64,000 nt of DNA from Elusimicrobiota bacterium (GTDB taxonomy: Bacteria > Elusimicrobiota > Elusimicrobia > FEN-1173): NCBI GenBank assembly GCA_016722575.1, contig JADKIY010000002.1, positions 868,001 through 932,000 of the forward strand. Direction: 5' to 3'. The notes under the pieces were generated by a model. That model was not told the DNA's origin. It did not search any database and saw only the letters and a list, made by a program, of their open reading frames with translations. Position numbers and translations under genes: made by a program. Positions 25,914 through 33,058 of this stretch are shown here, in pieces; within the stretch, counting starts at the first letter, position 1; each line of letters opens with the position of its first letter.

Positions 25914-27089
25914 ATGCCGCAGGACTTCAAACACTGGCTGATGGCCCGGTGGCTCTCCAACATCGCCAAACAGCTTTTGTCCGTCGCCGTGGCCTGGCAG
26001 GTTTACGTTCGAACCAAGGATCCCCTGGCCCTCGGTTTGGTCGGTCTTTCCAGCGCGGTCCCATTTATTTTGACCTCCCTCTGGGCCGGGCACGTGGTGG
26101 ACCGGAGCGAAAAGAGGGGCCTGTTGCTGGCCGCCCAGGGGGCGTTGGGGGCCTGCGCCGCGGCCCTCCTTCTCTCGACCTTTGGGCGGGCGCCCCTGGT
26201 TTTTCTCTACGGGGCCGTGGCGCTCAAGGGCGCTTCGGTCAGTTTTGAAATGATATCGGCGAGCGCCTTCGCCCAAACGATCATCCCCCGGGAAGGGTTT
26301 CCCCGGGCCGCGGCCTGGAACCTGATCACCTTTTCCACCGCCACCATCGCGGGCCCCCTGGCCGGCGGATGGATATTGAAGACCCATTCGGACCGGGTGG
26401 CGTACGGCCTCGCCATGGCCTTCTTTCTGGGCGCCTGGACCTTCGCCACCCGATTGCGCCGCCTGCCCCCCGCCCCCGGACAGGAAACGGAAACGCCGGG
26501 GGTCCGGGTGAAGGCGGGCCTTCGTTTCGTTAAAAATCAACCCCTGATTCTCGGCGCCATGTCCCTGGACATGGTCGCCGTCCTTTTCGGGGACGCGGTC
26601 GCGCTTTATCCGATTTTCGCCGATTTGCTCAGGGCCGGGCCCGTTGGGTTCGGTCTTCTTCGAGCGTCCCCCGCCGCCGGGGCCGCCCTGGTTTCGGCCC
26701 GCCAAGTGGCTCGCCCGTTTATATCCCCCTCCTGGCGTCAATTAAAGCGCGTGGTGACGGCCTTCGGCGTTTTCATGCTGGGGTTTGCCCTGGCTCCCAA
26801 TCTAGTGTCGGCGGCCCTCTTTCTCTTTTTGGCGGGGATCGTGGACGGGGTCAGCGTGATCATTCGCCAAAGCCTTTACCAGGCCCACACGCCGGATCCC
26901 CTGCGGGGCCGGGTGGCGGCGGTGAGCGGTATTTTCATCAGCACGTCCAACGAAATCGGGGCCTTCGAATCGGGCCTCTCGGCCAAGTTCCTGGGTCCGG
27001 TGGGCTCGGTGCTGTTCGGCGTGGCGATGACTTTCGTTACGGTGGCCGGGATGGGGTGGTATTTTCGAGGGAAGATTCGCGAGGAATAA
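25914..27089 (+). CDS. MFS transporter (EntS/MFS_3-like)
   Basis: 391 residues with about 11-12 membrane helices. The MFS signature between helices 2 and 3 is LWAGHVVDRSEKRG, and the second half carries DPLRGRVAAVSG, typical of the enterobactin-exporter-like MFS_3 group. It probably exports a small molecule; substrate unknown. No ribosome-binding site precedes the ATG, and a -10-like TACTAT lies 12 nt upstream, so the mRNA may be almost leaderless. Confidence 0.82.
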   Translation: MPQDFKHWLMARWLSNIAKQLLSVAVAWQVYVRTKDPLALGLVGLSSAVPFILTSLWAGHVVDRSEKRGLLLAAQGALGACAAALLLSTFGRAPLVFLYGAVALKGASVSFEMISASAFAQTIIPREGFPRAAAWNLITFSTATIAGPLAGGWILKTHSDRVAYGLAMAFFLGAWTFATRLRRLPPAPGQETETPGVRVKAGLRFVKNQPLILGAMSLDMVAVLFGDAVALYPIFADLLRAGPVGFGLLRASPAAGAALVSARQVARPFISPSWRQLKRVVTAFGVFMLGFALAPNLVSAALFLFLAGIVDGVSVIIRQSLYQAHTPDPLRGRVAAVSGIFISTSNEIGAFESGLSAKFLGPVGSVLFGVAMTFVTVAGMGWYFRGKIREE

Positions 27090-27102
27090 GGGGTCAAACC
27101 AC

Positions 27103-27316
27103 CGTCGAACGGAAGCCCGCATCTGAATCAGGCAAAAGACTTCGTCTTTCGCTACGACCGCGCCCCGTCCGACCCCTTCCGACAAACGGGGGCCTGGCGT
27201 ATTCGCCAAGCAAACCGGGACGTTGCCTAGCGGCAACGAACCAGTTCGAACCCCGAGATCTGCCCAAATTCAAAAGGCGCCCACGCGTGGGCGCCTTTTG
27301 TTGCACAGGGAAGGAT
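27103..27316. repeat. tandem repeat unit 1 beside tRNA-Tyr
   Basis: This unit contains block X (27103-27162), a 74-bp unique spacer (27163-27236), block Y (27237-27299, 63 bp, ending in a 28-bp perfect palindrome at 27272-27299) and a 16-bp copy of the tRNA-Tyr 3' end plus flanking base (27301-27316). Blocks X and Y recur at 27333-27392 and 27391-27453. No coding function is apparent; predicted peptides here are artefacts of the repeat. Confidence 0.8.
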
Positions 27317-27332
27317 GACGGCCTCAGGCCTA

Positions 27333-27473
27333 CGTCGAGCGGAAGCCCGCTACTCAATCAGGCAAAAGACTTCGTCTTTCGCTACGACCGCGAACCAGTT
27401 CGAACCCCGAGATCTGCCCAAATTCAAAAGGCGCCCACGCGTGGGCGCCTTTTAAATTTGCACAGGGAAGGAT
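27333..27473. repeat. tandem repeat unit 2 running into tRNA-Tyr
   Basis: Block X (27333-27392) matches 27103-27162 with 37 identical bases at its end and a few mismatches at its start. Block Y (27391-27453) is identical to 27237-27299 over 63 bp. Here X and Y are fused directly, without the 74-bp spacer, and the unit ends in the genuine 3' end of tRNA-Tyr (27458-27473). The arrangement looks like a duplication of the region downstream of the tRNA. Confidence 0.8.
27426..27453 (-). terminator. palindromic terminator of tRNA-Tyr
   Basis: A 28-bp perfect palindrome (half-site aaaaggcgcccacg) directly 3' of tRNA-Tyr, ending in a T run on either strand, so it can terminate in both directions. 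An identical copy lies at 27272-27299. Confidence 0.8.
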
Positions 27474-27542
27474 TCGAACCTTCGTAGGGCGAGGCCCGCC
27501 AGATTTACAGTCTGGTGCATTTGACCGCTCTGCCACCTGTGC
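27459..27542 (-). tRNA. tRNA-Tyr (GTA anticodon)
   Basis: 84 nt. Acceptor stem GCACAGG pairs with CCTGTGC, with discriminator A; the anticodon arm is CCAGA-CTGTAAA-TCTGG with anticodon GTA; the T arm is GAAGG-TTCGAAT-CCTTC. A long variable arm of the class II type fits bacterial tRNA-Tyr. The 3' CCA is not encoded. The tyrS gene lies elsewhere in this window (60706-61893). Confidence 0.95.
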
Positions 27543-27583
27543 TTAAAGGGATCGACTTGAAATTCTCAGCGGCGGGGAACCCT

Positions 27584-27613
27584 GTTATATCACGCCTTCG
27601 ATTCTCCCGTCAA
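27584..27613 (-). promoter_or_regulatory. tRNA-Tyr promoter
   Basis: Minus strand: TTGACG (27613-27608) and TATAAC (27589-27584) with an 18-bp spacer, 42 bp before the tRNA 5' end. Confidence 0.7.
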
Positions 27614-27626
27614 GCGCGCAAAAAGT

Positions 27627-27665
27627 GGCGCGCCCTCCCCCCCGTCGACGGGGAGAGGGCGCGCC
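27627..27665 (-). terminator. rho-independent terminator after the porin gene
   Basis: An 11-bp perfect stem (GGCGCGCCCTC with its complement), extended by further GC pairs around a short loop. On the minus strand it is followed by ACTTTTTG. It ends the cytochrome-porin operon. Confidence 0.8.
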
Positions 27666-27695
27666 GTTGTGATCGTGGTGTCGATTAAGTCGGGC

Positions 27696-29972
27696 TCACC
27701 ATTTATACTTGATTTTCGCGCTCACGATGTGCGCGCGGTAATCCATGATGGTGTCGGCCAGGAAGATGTTCGTTTGCCCCGCCGCCGATCCCGCGAGCAT
27801 CGGGATATCGTCGGTGGCGTAATCCGACACATCGTAGCGCTCAAAGGTGTAGCCCAATTCGAGCGCCAGATCTTTCTTGGCTTGGTATTCGCCCCGAATC
27901 GAGTAGTCCTGCTTGGTTGTCACCGTTTCGGGCGGAGACAATTTGGCCGCCAAGGAGGTGCCCAGTTCGAGGAAATCCGTGGCTCCCCGCGAGCGGGCCA
28001 GGTCATATCCCAGGGACACGCGGAGTTTCGCGGTCAAGTCCGTGTCCACCCCGAGCCCCGCGGTGTCGTAACGATCGGTGGAGGCGGCCGTCCAGTCCTC
28101 CGCGGCGTTTTGCGTCGCGCTTCCGCCGGAAGAGGTGTTCGACCGCTGAACCCCCCGGACATGCTCATACTGGTAGAAACCGTAAACCCCCACCCGGTCG
28201 GACACGTCCAACGTGAGGTCCAGGCCCGCGCGGGCCGAACGGTTTTCCAAAAGCCCGTAAAGGAGCGGCAAGTTGTTCGTGGACACGAGGATAACGGTGG
28301 ACGAACCCTGAAGGTCGCCGTTGCCCCCCCGGAACCGATCGTGCGTCAACCCGCCGGTGAGGGTGATTGACCAGGGACCGCGCCACCCTTGCACCGTTAG
28401 ATCGCCGCTGTTTCGGTGACGGGAGGCAATGTCCACCCGGCGCATGCCGGGCAATTCAGCGTACGCCGTGCCGAGATAGTTCAAATAATCTTCGATCTCG
28501 AACTCTTCGGCTTTTCGATCCGCGTTTACCACCCGGGCCCGCACGGAGAAACCGAGGACGGGTCGGTAGGACACCTTGCCGGTGACGATGTCCTCGAGGG
28601 TCTCTCGGTATTCCCGGTGTTCTCGAATGGCTTTTTCCCGGGCGGCGTCCAAAGACAGGTTCCATTTCGACGACAAGGCGTAATCGGCGTTCGCCCCGAA
28701 GGTCAACTTACGGTAAGCGAACCGCACGGTGTTGGCCGCCGACGTCGCGCTGCTGGCCCACGTTTGGTCCACCGCCGAATGTCCGGCGAATTGAATCATA
28801 TCCGAGCTGTTGCCCAGCTGCTCGGACCGCACCCGCGCCCCGAAATTCCACTTGCTGAACGTCTGGTTGGTCAGGTCGTAGTTTTGGACCACCAAGGTTT
28901 GCTCCGCGCCCACTTTGCTCTGCGGCAGGGACGAAGCCAAATGCGCGTCGAGGCCCACCGTGGCCGACGAAGCGTTGATGAGAGAATTGATGGTGTACGG
29001 CAACATTTCTTCGTTTTGGACCATTTTGGTGTAAGACACGTCGGCCCGGAACCGGCTTTGGGCCGGCAGGGCGACCCCGAAATTCATCGTCAAAGCGTGG
29101 GAAGCGTTGTCCGGCTGCATGGCGGCCCGTCCCTGGGCGCTGTCGTTGCCATCGGTGACGCCCGAACCGGTGAATCGATCGGTCGTCCGCTTGGAATTGT
29201 CCCACACCAGGGTTTCAATTTCGTTGTCGTAAAGCGATAAACCGTAACCCAGACCCCAGTTCGTCTTCTCGCCGACGTAATCCAGGGAGAGGTTCGACTC
29301 GTAGGCTGTTTCGTCCACGGGTTTCGCCAACTCAACGGAGTGATTGCGCCCAAAGGCAAAGGCCTGCAATTTATGGCCATCCTTCTTCTGCTGGGCGAAC
29401 TGCGCCCGCGCGCCCAGCCGGTCCGACAAGGCGTAGTCCATCCGAATGCCCGTCTTGTCCTGGCGGGTTTCCAGATCCTGCGTGTGGGCCAAGCCGGCGT
29501 AGGTGCTCGTCATCAGATTGAACCAGTTGGTGCGCTGGGTGGCCGCGCTTCCGGTCCCGGCGCCGGTTTGAATCGCGCCCTGCATCCCGTCCGGAAGGCG
29601 AAGAACGCCGGGGCTTTCCTCCCGGTAAAGCGTTTGGGAAATCGACGACCAGCGATGGGGCGACTGGTCGTAGGCCAACCCCAGGGACAATTTGCCCACG
29701 CCCAGGCACAGGGCGGCGGATTGGTCCTCTTCGCGCAGGTTGTTCGCTTGGAAGTGGTAGTCCCACCCGTTGGATTCTCCGACCACCGCGTATTCCTCGA
29801 TCACCGGGCCTTTGGAAACGTCCCGGTATTCCTCAAACTTGGCTTCGGGGTTGTTTTGATCCACCGACTGAACCCCAAGCACCAGTTCCTGAGACACGGA
29901 GGCGCCGAGGGGCGCGCCCGCCATTAAGAGAAGTCCGGCGAGGGCCTTGCGAAGATTTGTCTGGGTCGACAT
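27696..29972 (-). CDS. MtrB/PioB-family decaheme-associated outer-membrane porin
   Basis: 758 residues: signal peptide (LAGLLLMAGAPLGAS), then a long run of amphipathic beta-strands with alternating aromatics and a C-terminal tryptophan (AKIKYKW), the mark of an outer-membrane barrel. Length, glycine/serine-rich loops and its position directly after a decaheme cytochrome identify it as the porin sheath of a porin-cytochrome electron conduit. The N-terminal CXXC motif of Shewanella MtrB is absent; only a lone cysteine (ALCLG) is seen, closer to PioB or DmsF types. A GGAGGAG ribosome-binding site precedes the ATG. It is 16 nt after the cytochrome gene. Confidence 0.85.
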   Translation of the reverse strand: MSTQTNLRKALAGLLLMAGAPLGASVSQELVLGVQSVDQNNPEAKFEEYRDVSKGPVIEEYAVVGESNGWDYHFQANNLREEDQSAALCLGVGKLSLGLAYDQSPHRWSSISQTLYREESPGVLRLPDGMQGAIQTGAGTGSAATQRTNWFNLMTSTYAGLAHTQDLETRQDKTGIRMDYALSDRLGARAQFAQQKKDGHKLQAFAFGRNHSVELAKPVDETAYESNLSLDYVGEKTNWGLGYGLSLYDNEIETLVWDNSKRTTDRFTGSGVTDGNDSAQGRAAMQPDNASHALTMNFGVALPAQSRFRADVSYTKMVQNEEMLPYTINSLINASSATVGLDAHLASSLPQSKVGAEQTLVVQNYDLTNQTFSKWNFGARVRSEQLGNSSDMIQFAGHSAVDQTWASSATSAANTVRFAYRKLTFGANADYALSSKWNLSLDAAREKAIREHREYRETLEDIVTGKVSYRPVLGFSVRARVVNADRKAEEFEIEDYLNYLGTAYAELPGMRRVDIASRHRNSGDLTVQGWRGPWSITLTGGLTHDRFRGGNGDLQGSSTVILVSTNNLPLLYGLLENRSARAGLDLTLDVSDRVGVYGFYQYEHVRGVQRSNTSSGGSATQNAAEDWTAASTDRYDTAGLGVDTDLTAKLRVSLGYDLARSRGATDFLELGTSLAAKLSPPETVTTKQDYSIRGEYQAKKDLALELGYTFERYDVSDYATDDIPMLAGSAAGQTNIFLADTIMDYRAHIVSAKIKYKW

Positions 29973-29988
29973 GGGGTTTCTCCTCCGC

Positions 29989-30960
29989 TTAGCGGGTAAA
30001 CATCTTGCCCGACGGGTGGTTGGACCCGTGGATCGTGGAATGGCATTCCTGACAGGTCTGCCCGGCAATTTTGTTGTTGAATTGGTCGATGTTGGTGGCG
30101 TCGTACACCGTGCTCGGATGGCCGCCGCCCGTGTGGCATCGCTGGCACAAGAACGCCCGTTTGGCGACCAGCATCTTCTCGTGGTGCGAACCGTGGGGGT
30201 GGTGGCAGTTGAGGCAGTTCTCCCGCACGGGCGCGTGTTCCCACAAATGGGGTCCGCGTTTGTCCTGATGGCACTGGAAACAGAGCTGATTGACGTTGGC
30301 GGCCTTGAGCTGTTTCGGGGTGCCGGTGCCATGGGAATCGTGGCAGGAAGAACAGCTGAGCTTGTCTTCCTCGATGGCCATGTGCGCCGAACGGCGCATT
30401 TGCCCTTTCACGTCCTTGTGGCACTGATAGCAAGTCTCTCGCTGGGTGGCTTTGACCAGTTGGCCATGTTTGCCCGCGGCGTTGTGGACGCTGTGGCACG
30501 CGACGCAGGAGACGTTGGCTCGATCGTGGGCTCCGCCGCTCCAGTGAGTGCGACCGGCGTCGCGGTGGCACTGCAGGCAGGAGTCGGCGACGACCTTGGC
30601 TTTGGCTGTCTTAAAATTTTTGACCGTGGCAAACCCCGGATTCGCCTTGTCGCCCGCGGCGCCGGCGTGCAGCGACCCGGGTCCGTGGCAGGTTTCGCAG
30701 GATTTCTCGAAATCGACGCCCTTGCGCTTTTCCAAATATTCCCCGTGGTGCGTCGATTTAAAAGCTTCCCCTTGTTCCTGGTGGCAGGCGAGGCAGGCGG
30801 AGGCCCCGACCCACTCGGGCTTTTCCGCTTCCACCGCGGGCGCGGGAGCGGCCGCTTCGTCGGCGCGCGCCGACTTCCCCCCCGTGAACGCGAGGCCCAG
30901 GCCGCCCACGGCCAGGGCCATCCACAATTTCAACAAGAAACTTCGTTGGATTGGTCTCAT
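29989..30960 (-). CDS. decaheme c-type cytochrome (MtrA/PioA/DmsE family)
   Basis: 323 residues with a signal peptide (LWMALAVGGLGLAFTGG) and exactly ten CXXCH haem-binding motifs: CLACH, CETCH, CLQCH, CVACH, CYQCH, CSSCH, CFQCH, CLNCH, CQRCH and CQECH. Size and motif spacing fit the MtrA/DmsE family, periplasmic cytochromes that sit inside an outer-membrane porin and move electrons across it. GAGGA lies before the ATG. No extracellular multihaem partner (MtrC/OmcA) or inner-membrane quinol oxidase (CymA) is encoded nearby, so the direction of electron flow is open. Confidence 0.93.
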   Translation of the reverse strand: MRPIQRSFLLKLWMALAVGGLGLAFTGGKSARADEAAAPAPAVEAEKPEWVGASACLACHQEQGEAFKSTHHGEYLEKRKGVDFEKSCETCHGPGSLHAGAAGDKANPGFATVKNFKTAKAKVVADSCLQCHRDAGRTHWSGGAHDRANVSCVACHSVHNAAGKHGQLVKATQRETCYQCHKDVKGQMRRSAHMAIEEDKLSCSSCHDSHGTGTPKQLKAANVNQLCFQCHQDKRGPHLWEHAPVRENCLNCHHPHGSHHEKMLVAKRAFLCQRCHTGGGHPSTVYDATNIDQFNNKIAGQTCQECHSTIHGSNHPSGKMFTR

Positions 30961-31217
30961 GGTTATCCTCAAGAGTCCGGCCGATCGATGCGCGACCGGG
31001 GTCGGGGTTGCGGCCTGTCCCGCTTTCGCGGAACCTCCGAAATGACTTTCCGTCGGGGAAGAACGGTTTAAACCGCCCGTCTTCAAATGGATGGTTAAAA
31101 AAGCCGGGAACCCGACGCGATCCGCCGGCCGATTCACATCATGTATATATCAATTTGGCGAAACCCATACATGACAGCGATCATAATTTAAAAAAATATT
31201 TTAGGGCGCGGAGCCCT
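30961..31217. other. AT-rich divergent intergenic region with inverted repeat
   Basis: About 320 bp separate the cytochrome gene from the thioredoxin-like gene, and no gene fits here. The region turns AT-rich after 31140. It contains an inverted repeat TCATGTAT (31139-31146) / ATACATGA (31167-31174), separated by 20 bp, and a 12-bp palindrome (31064-31075). The promoter of the cytochrome-porin operon must lie here, but I cannot place its boxes confidently. Confidence 0.5.
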
Positions 31218-31246
31218 TTGACACGCCCGACCCCCCATCGTATACT
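31218..31246 (+). promoter_or_regulatory. consensus sigma-70 promoter for the thioredoxin-like gene
   Basis: Perfect TTGACA (31218-31223) and TATACT (31241-31246) with a 17-bp spacer; the leader is about 29 nt. Confidence 0.85.
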
Positions 31247-31281
31247 TCCCGCAGAGACATCGACCCTCAAGGAAGAATCCC

Positions 31282-31857
31282 ATGGCCCTCACGCCGTCCA
31301 CCATGTTGCCCCTGGGCACCGCCGCCCCGACCTTTCAATTGCCGGAGGTGGTCTCGGGAATTACCGTTTCCCTGGAGGATTCGGCCGGAAAATCCGCCTT
31401 GCTGGTCATGTTCCTCTGCCGTCATTGCCCCTACGTAAAGCACGTGGAAAAGGAATTGTCCCGTTTGGGCCGGGACTACGCCTCGAAAGACGTCGCCCTG
31501 ATCGCCATCAGCGCCAACGACGCCGGGGATTACCCCGAGGACGCTCCCGCGGGGCTTCGGGCCCAGGCCGCCGAGTCGGGATTTTCCTTCCCTTACCTTT
31601 ACGACGAGTCCCAATCCGTCGCCAAAGCCTACGCCGCCGCCTGCACCCCGGACTTTTTTGTCTTCAACAAGGAACGGCGCCTCGTCTACCGGGGCCAGTT
31701 GGACGACAGCCGTCCGGGCAACGGCCGGCCCGTCACGGGCGCGGACCTGCGCGCCGCCCTGGACGCGGTTCTGGCCGGACGGCCCCCGCGGCCCGAGCAG
31801 AAACCCAGCGTCGGCTGCAACATCAAGTGGAAACGCTCCGGCGGCGCCGGGCGGTAA
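31282..31857 (+). CDS. thioredoxin-fold redoxin
   Basis: 191 residues with a peroxiredoxin/TlpA-like fold: GTAAPTFQLPEV at the N-terminus, then the redox site MFLCRHCPYVKHV with Cys46 and Cys49, and the cis-proline loop at CTPDFFVFN. No signal peptide, so it is cytoplasmic. Proteins with a CRHCPYV centre are usually annotated as thioredoxin-family proteins. A consensus promoter and AAGGA precede the ATG. The next gene follows after 16 nt. Confidence 0.85.
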   Translation: MALTPSTMLPLGTAAPTFQLPEVVSGITVSLEDSAGKSALLVMFLCRHCPYVKHVEKELSRLGRDYASKDVALIAISANDAGDYPEDAPAGLRAQAAESGFSFPYLYDESQSVAKAYAAACTPDFFVFNKERRLVYRGQLDDSRPGNGRPVTGADLRAALDAVLAGRPPRPEQKPSVGCNIKWKRSGGAGR

Positions 31858-31873
31858 CAAAAAGGAGAACCCC

Positions 31874-32383
31874 GTGCGATTCCCACTTACCGTTTTAGCG
31901 TCGACGCTCTTTCTGGCGCCCGCCCTTCGGGCCGGCGACACTCCCCCCCAACCCACGGACCGGGTCCGGCGCGCGTTCGCCTCCCCCATCGACGACGCCG
32001 CCCTGGAGGAGAGGAAAAAGACCCTGACCGAGGGGTTCGGCCGACGAGCGGCCCTGATTGAACAAAATTTCAAACGGCGTCAAGAATTTGAAACTCAATT
32101 CAAAGACGCCAAACTGTCCTTCGAAAAAATGCAGGTGGACGAACAAGTGGCCTTCATCGGCACGTTAAAAAGCCTCTCCCCCGCCGATCGCGGCTTCCTG
32201 CTGGACCGCCTGAACGAGAAACAAGCCGACGAACGGAAAGCCTTTCGGGCGCAATGGCGGGAACGCCTTCGAACTTCCCAGGAGCAAGCCCTCAAGGACC
32301 TGGAAAACTTCCGGGAGGAAGCCCGCAAATCCCGGGAATACGACCGGCCCGCCCCTCAAATCAGCGCCCCCCCCGCCAAATAG
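31874..32383 (+). CDS. exported coiled-coil protein of unknown function
   Basis: 169 residues. A signal peptide (PLTVLASTLFLAPALRAGD) precedes an almost wholly helical, highly charged region (about 40-150, for example LEERKKTLTEGF and KSREYDRPAP) predicted to form a coiled coil; the tail is proline-rich. It resembles small periplasmic chaperone-like proteins, but no family motif is visible. The GTG start has AAGGAGAA 5 nt upstream. It probably shares the promoter of the redoxin gene. Confidence 0.65.
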   Translation: MRFPLTVLASTLFLAPALRAGDTPPQPTDRVRRAFASPIDDAALEERKKTLTEGFGRRAALIEQNFKRRQEFETQFKDAKLSFEKMQVDEQVAFIGTLKSLSPADRGFLLDRLNEKQADERKAFRAQWRERLRTSQEQALKDLENFREEARKSREYDRPAPQISAPPAK

Positions 32384-32495
32384 ATTTTCACTTCCTTCGG
32401 CGCTCCCACAATTCGAACCCGGGGTCTCCGCGCTTTCTTCCCTTGTTTTCGCCCGCCCCGCGACTTAGTCTTAGGAGAGAGGGACGGGACGCCGC

Positions 32496-32957
32496 GTGAC
32501 GAAGAAACCATTCAAAAACGATGGATTTACTCTCATTGAGCTGATGCTCGTGGTGGCGATCATCGGCCTCCTGGCCGCCATCGCCCTTCCACGATTTGCG
32601 GACCTCGTCATTAAAGCGAAGGAGGCGGCGGTCAAGGGGAAGTTGGGAACTTTTCGAAGCGCTTTAACCATCTATTACGCGGACAATGAAGGTCAATATC
32701 CATGGAATCTAGACAACAACGAAGTGACACAAACCCTGACAACCGGTGGAAAATATCTCGATGCTCCTTTGAAAATATCCGTTCCCACAGTCCTCGCCCA
32801 TTTAGAAGACTCCAACGTCGGATATGGGCTTACCAGCTTGGACTGGTTCTATATCGCCGGCCCCCGAGCGGCCTATATATACTCTCAACTAAGCGGCCAA
32901 ATCGTCGTGAATTGCGTTCACACCGATACCAGCGGGCGCCGCTGGAGCACGTGGTGA
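32496..32957 (+). CDS. type IV pilin-like / type II secretion pseudopilin
   Basis: 153 residues. The class III signal GFTLIELMLVVAIIGLLAAI is classical: cleavage between the Gly and Phe, Glu5 of the mature protein, then a hydrophobic helix. The C-terminal domain is unusually rich in Tyr and Trp (YYADNEGQYPW, WFYIAGPRAAYIYS) and ends WSTW. It looks GspG/PilA-like but has no other pilus gene beside it. The second half has visibly lower GC than neighbouring genes. Start is GTG; the ribosome-binding site is weak and distant. Confidence 0.85.
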   Translation: MTKKPFKNDGFTLIELMLVVAIIGLLAAIALPRFADLVIKAKEAAVKGKLGTFRSALTIYYADNEGQYPWNLDNNEVTQTLTTGGKYLDAPLKISVPTVLAHLEDSNVGYGLTSLDWFYIAGPRAAYIYSQLSGQIVVNCVHTDTSGRRWSTW

Positions 32958-33058
32958 GATTGATCTCGGGGGGGGTGAACGGAAACCGCTAACGACTTTT
33001 CCATTTTAACGATTTTTGCTATCTGAGGCGACCTCGACGAATCATCCCTTGGATTGAA

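Noticed and set aside
27103..27453. Possible CRISPR array or integrated element
   Set aside because: Only two repeat units with unequal spacers, no cas genes, no integrase and no direct-repeat att pair beyond the 16-bp tRNA end.
27094..27536. Small open frames in the repeat region beside tRNA-Tyr
   Set aside because: They translate the repeat blocks and the tRNA itself (the GFEPS-type ending comes from the T arm).
32401..32440. TTCGAACCC-containing stretch resembling a tRNA T arm
   Set aside because: No matching T-stem, anticodon arm or acceptor stem can be drawn.
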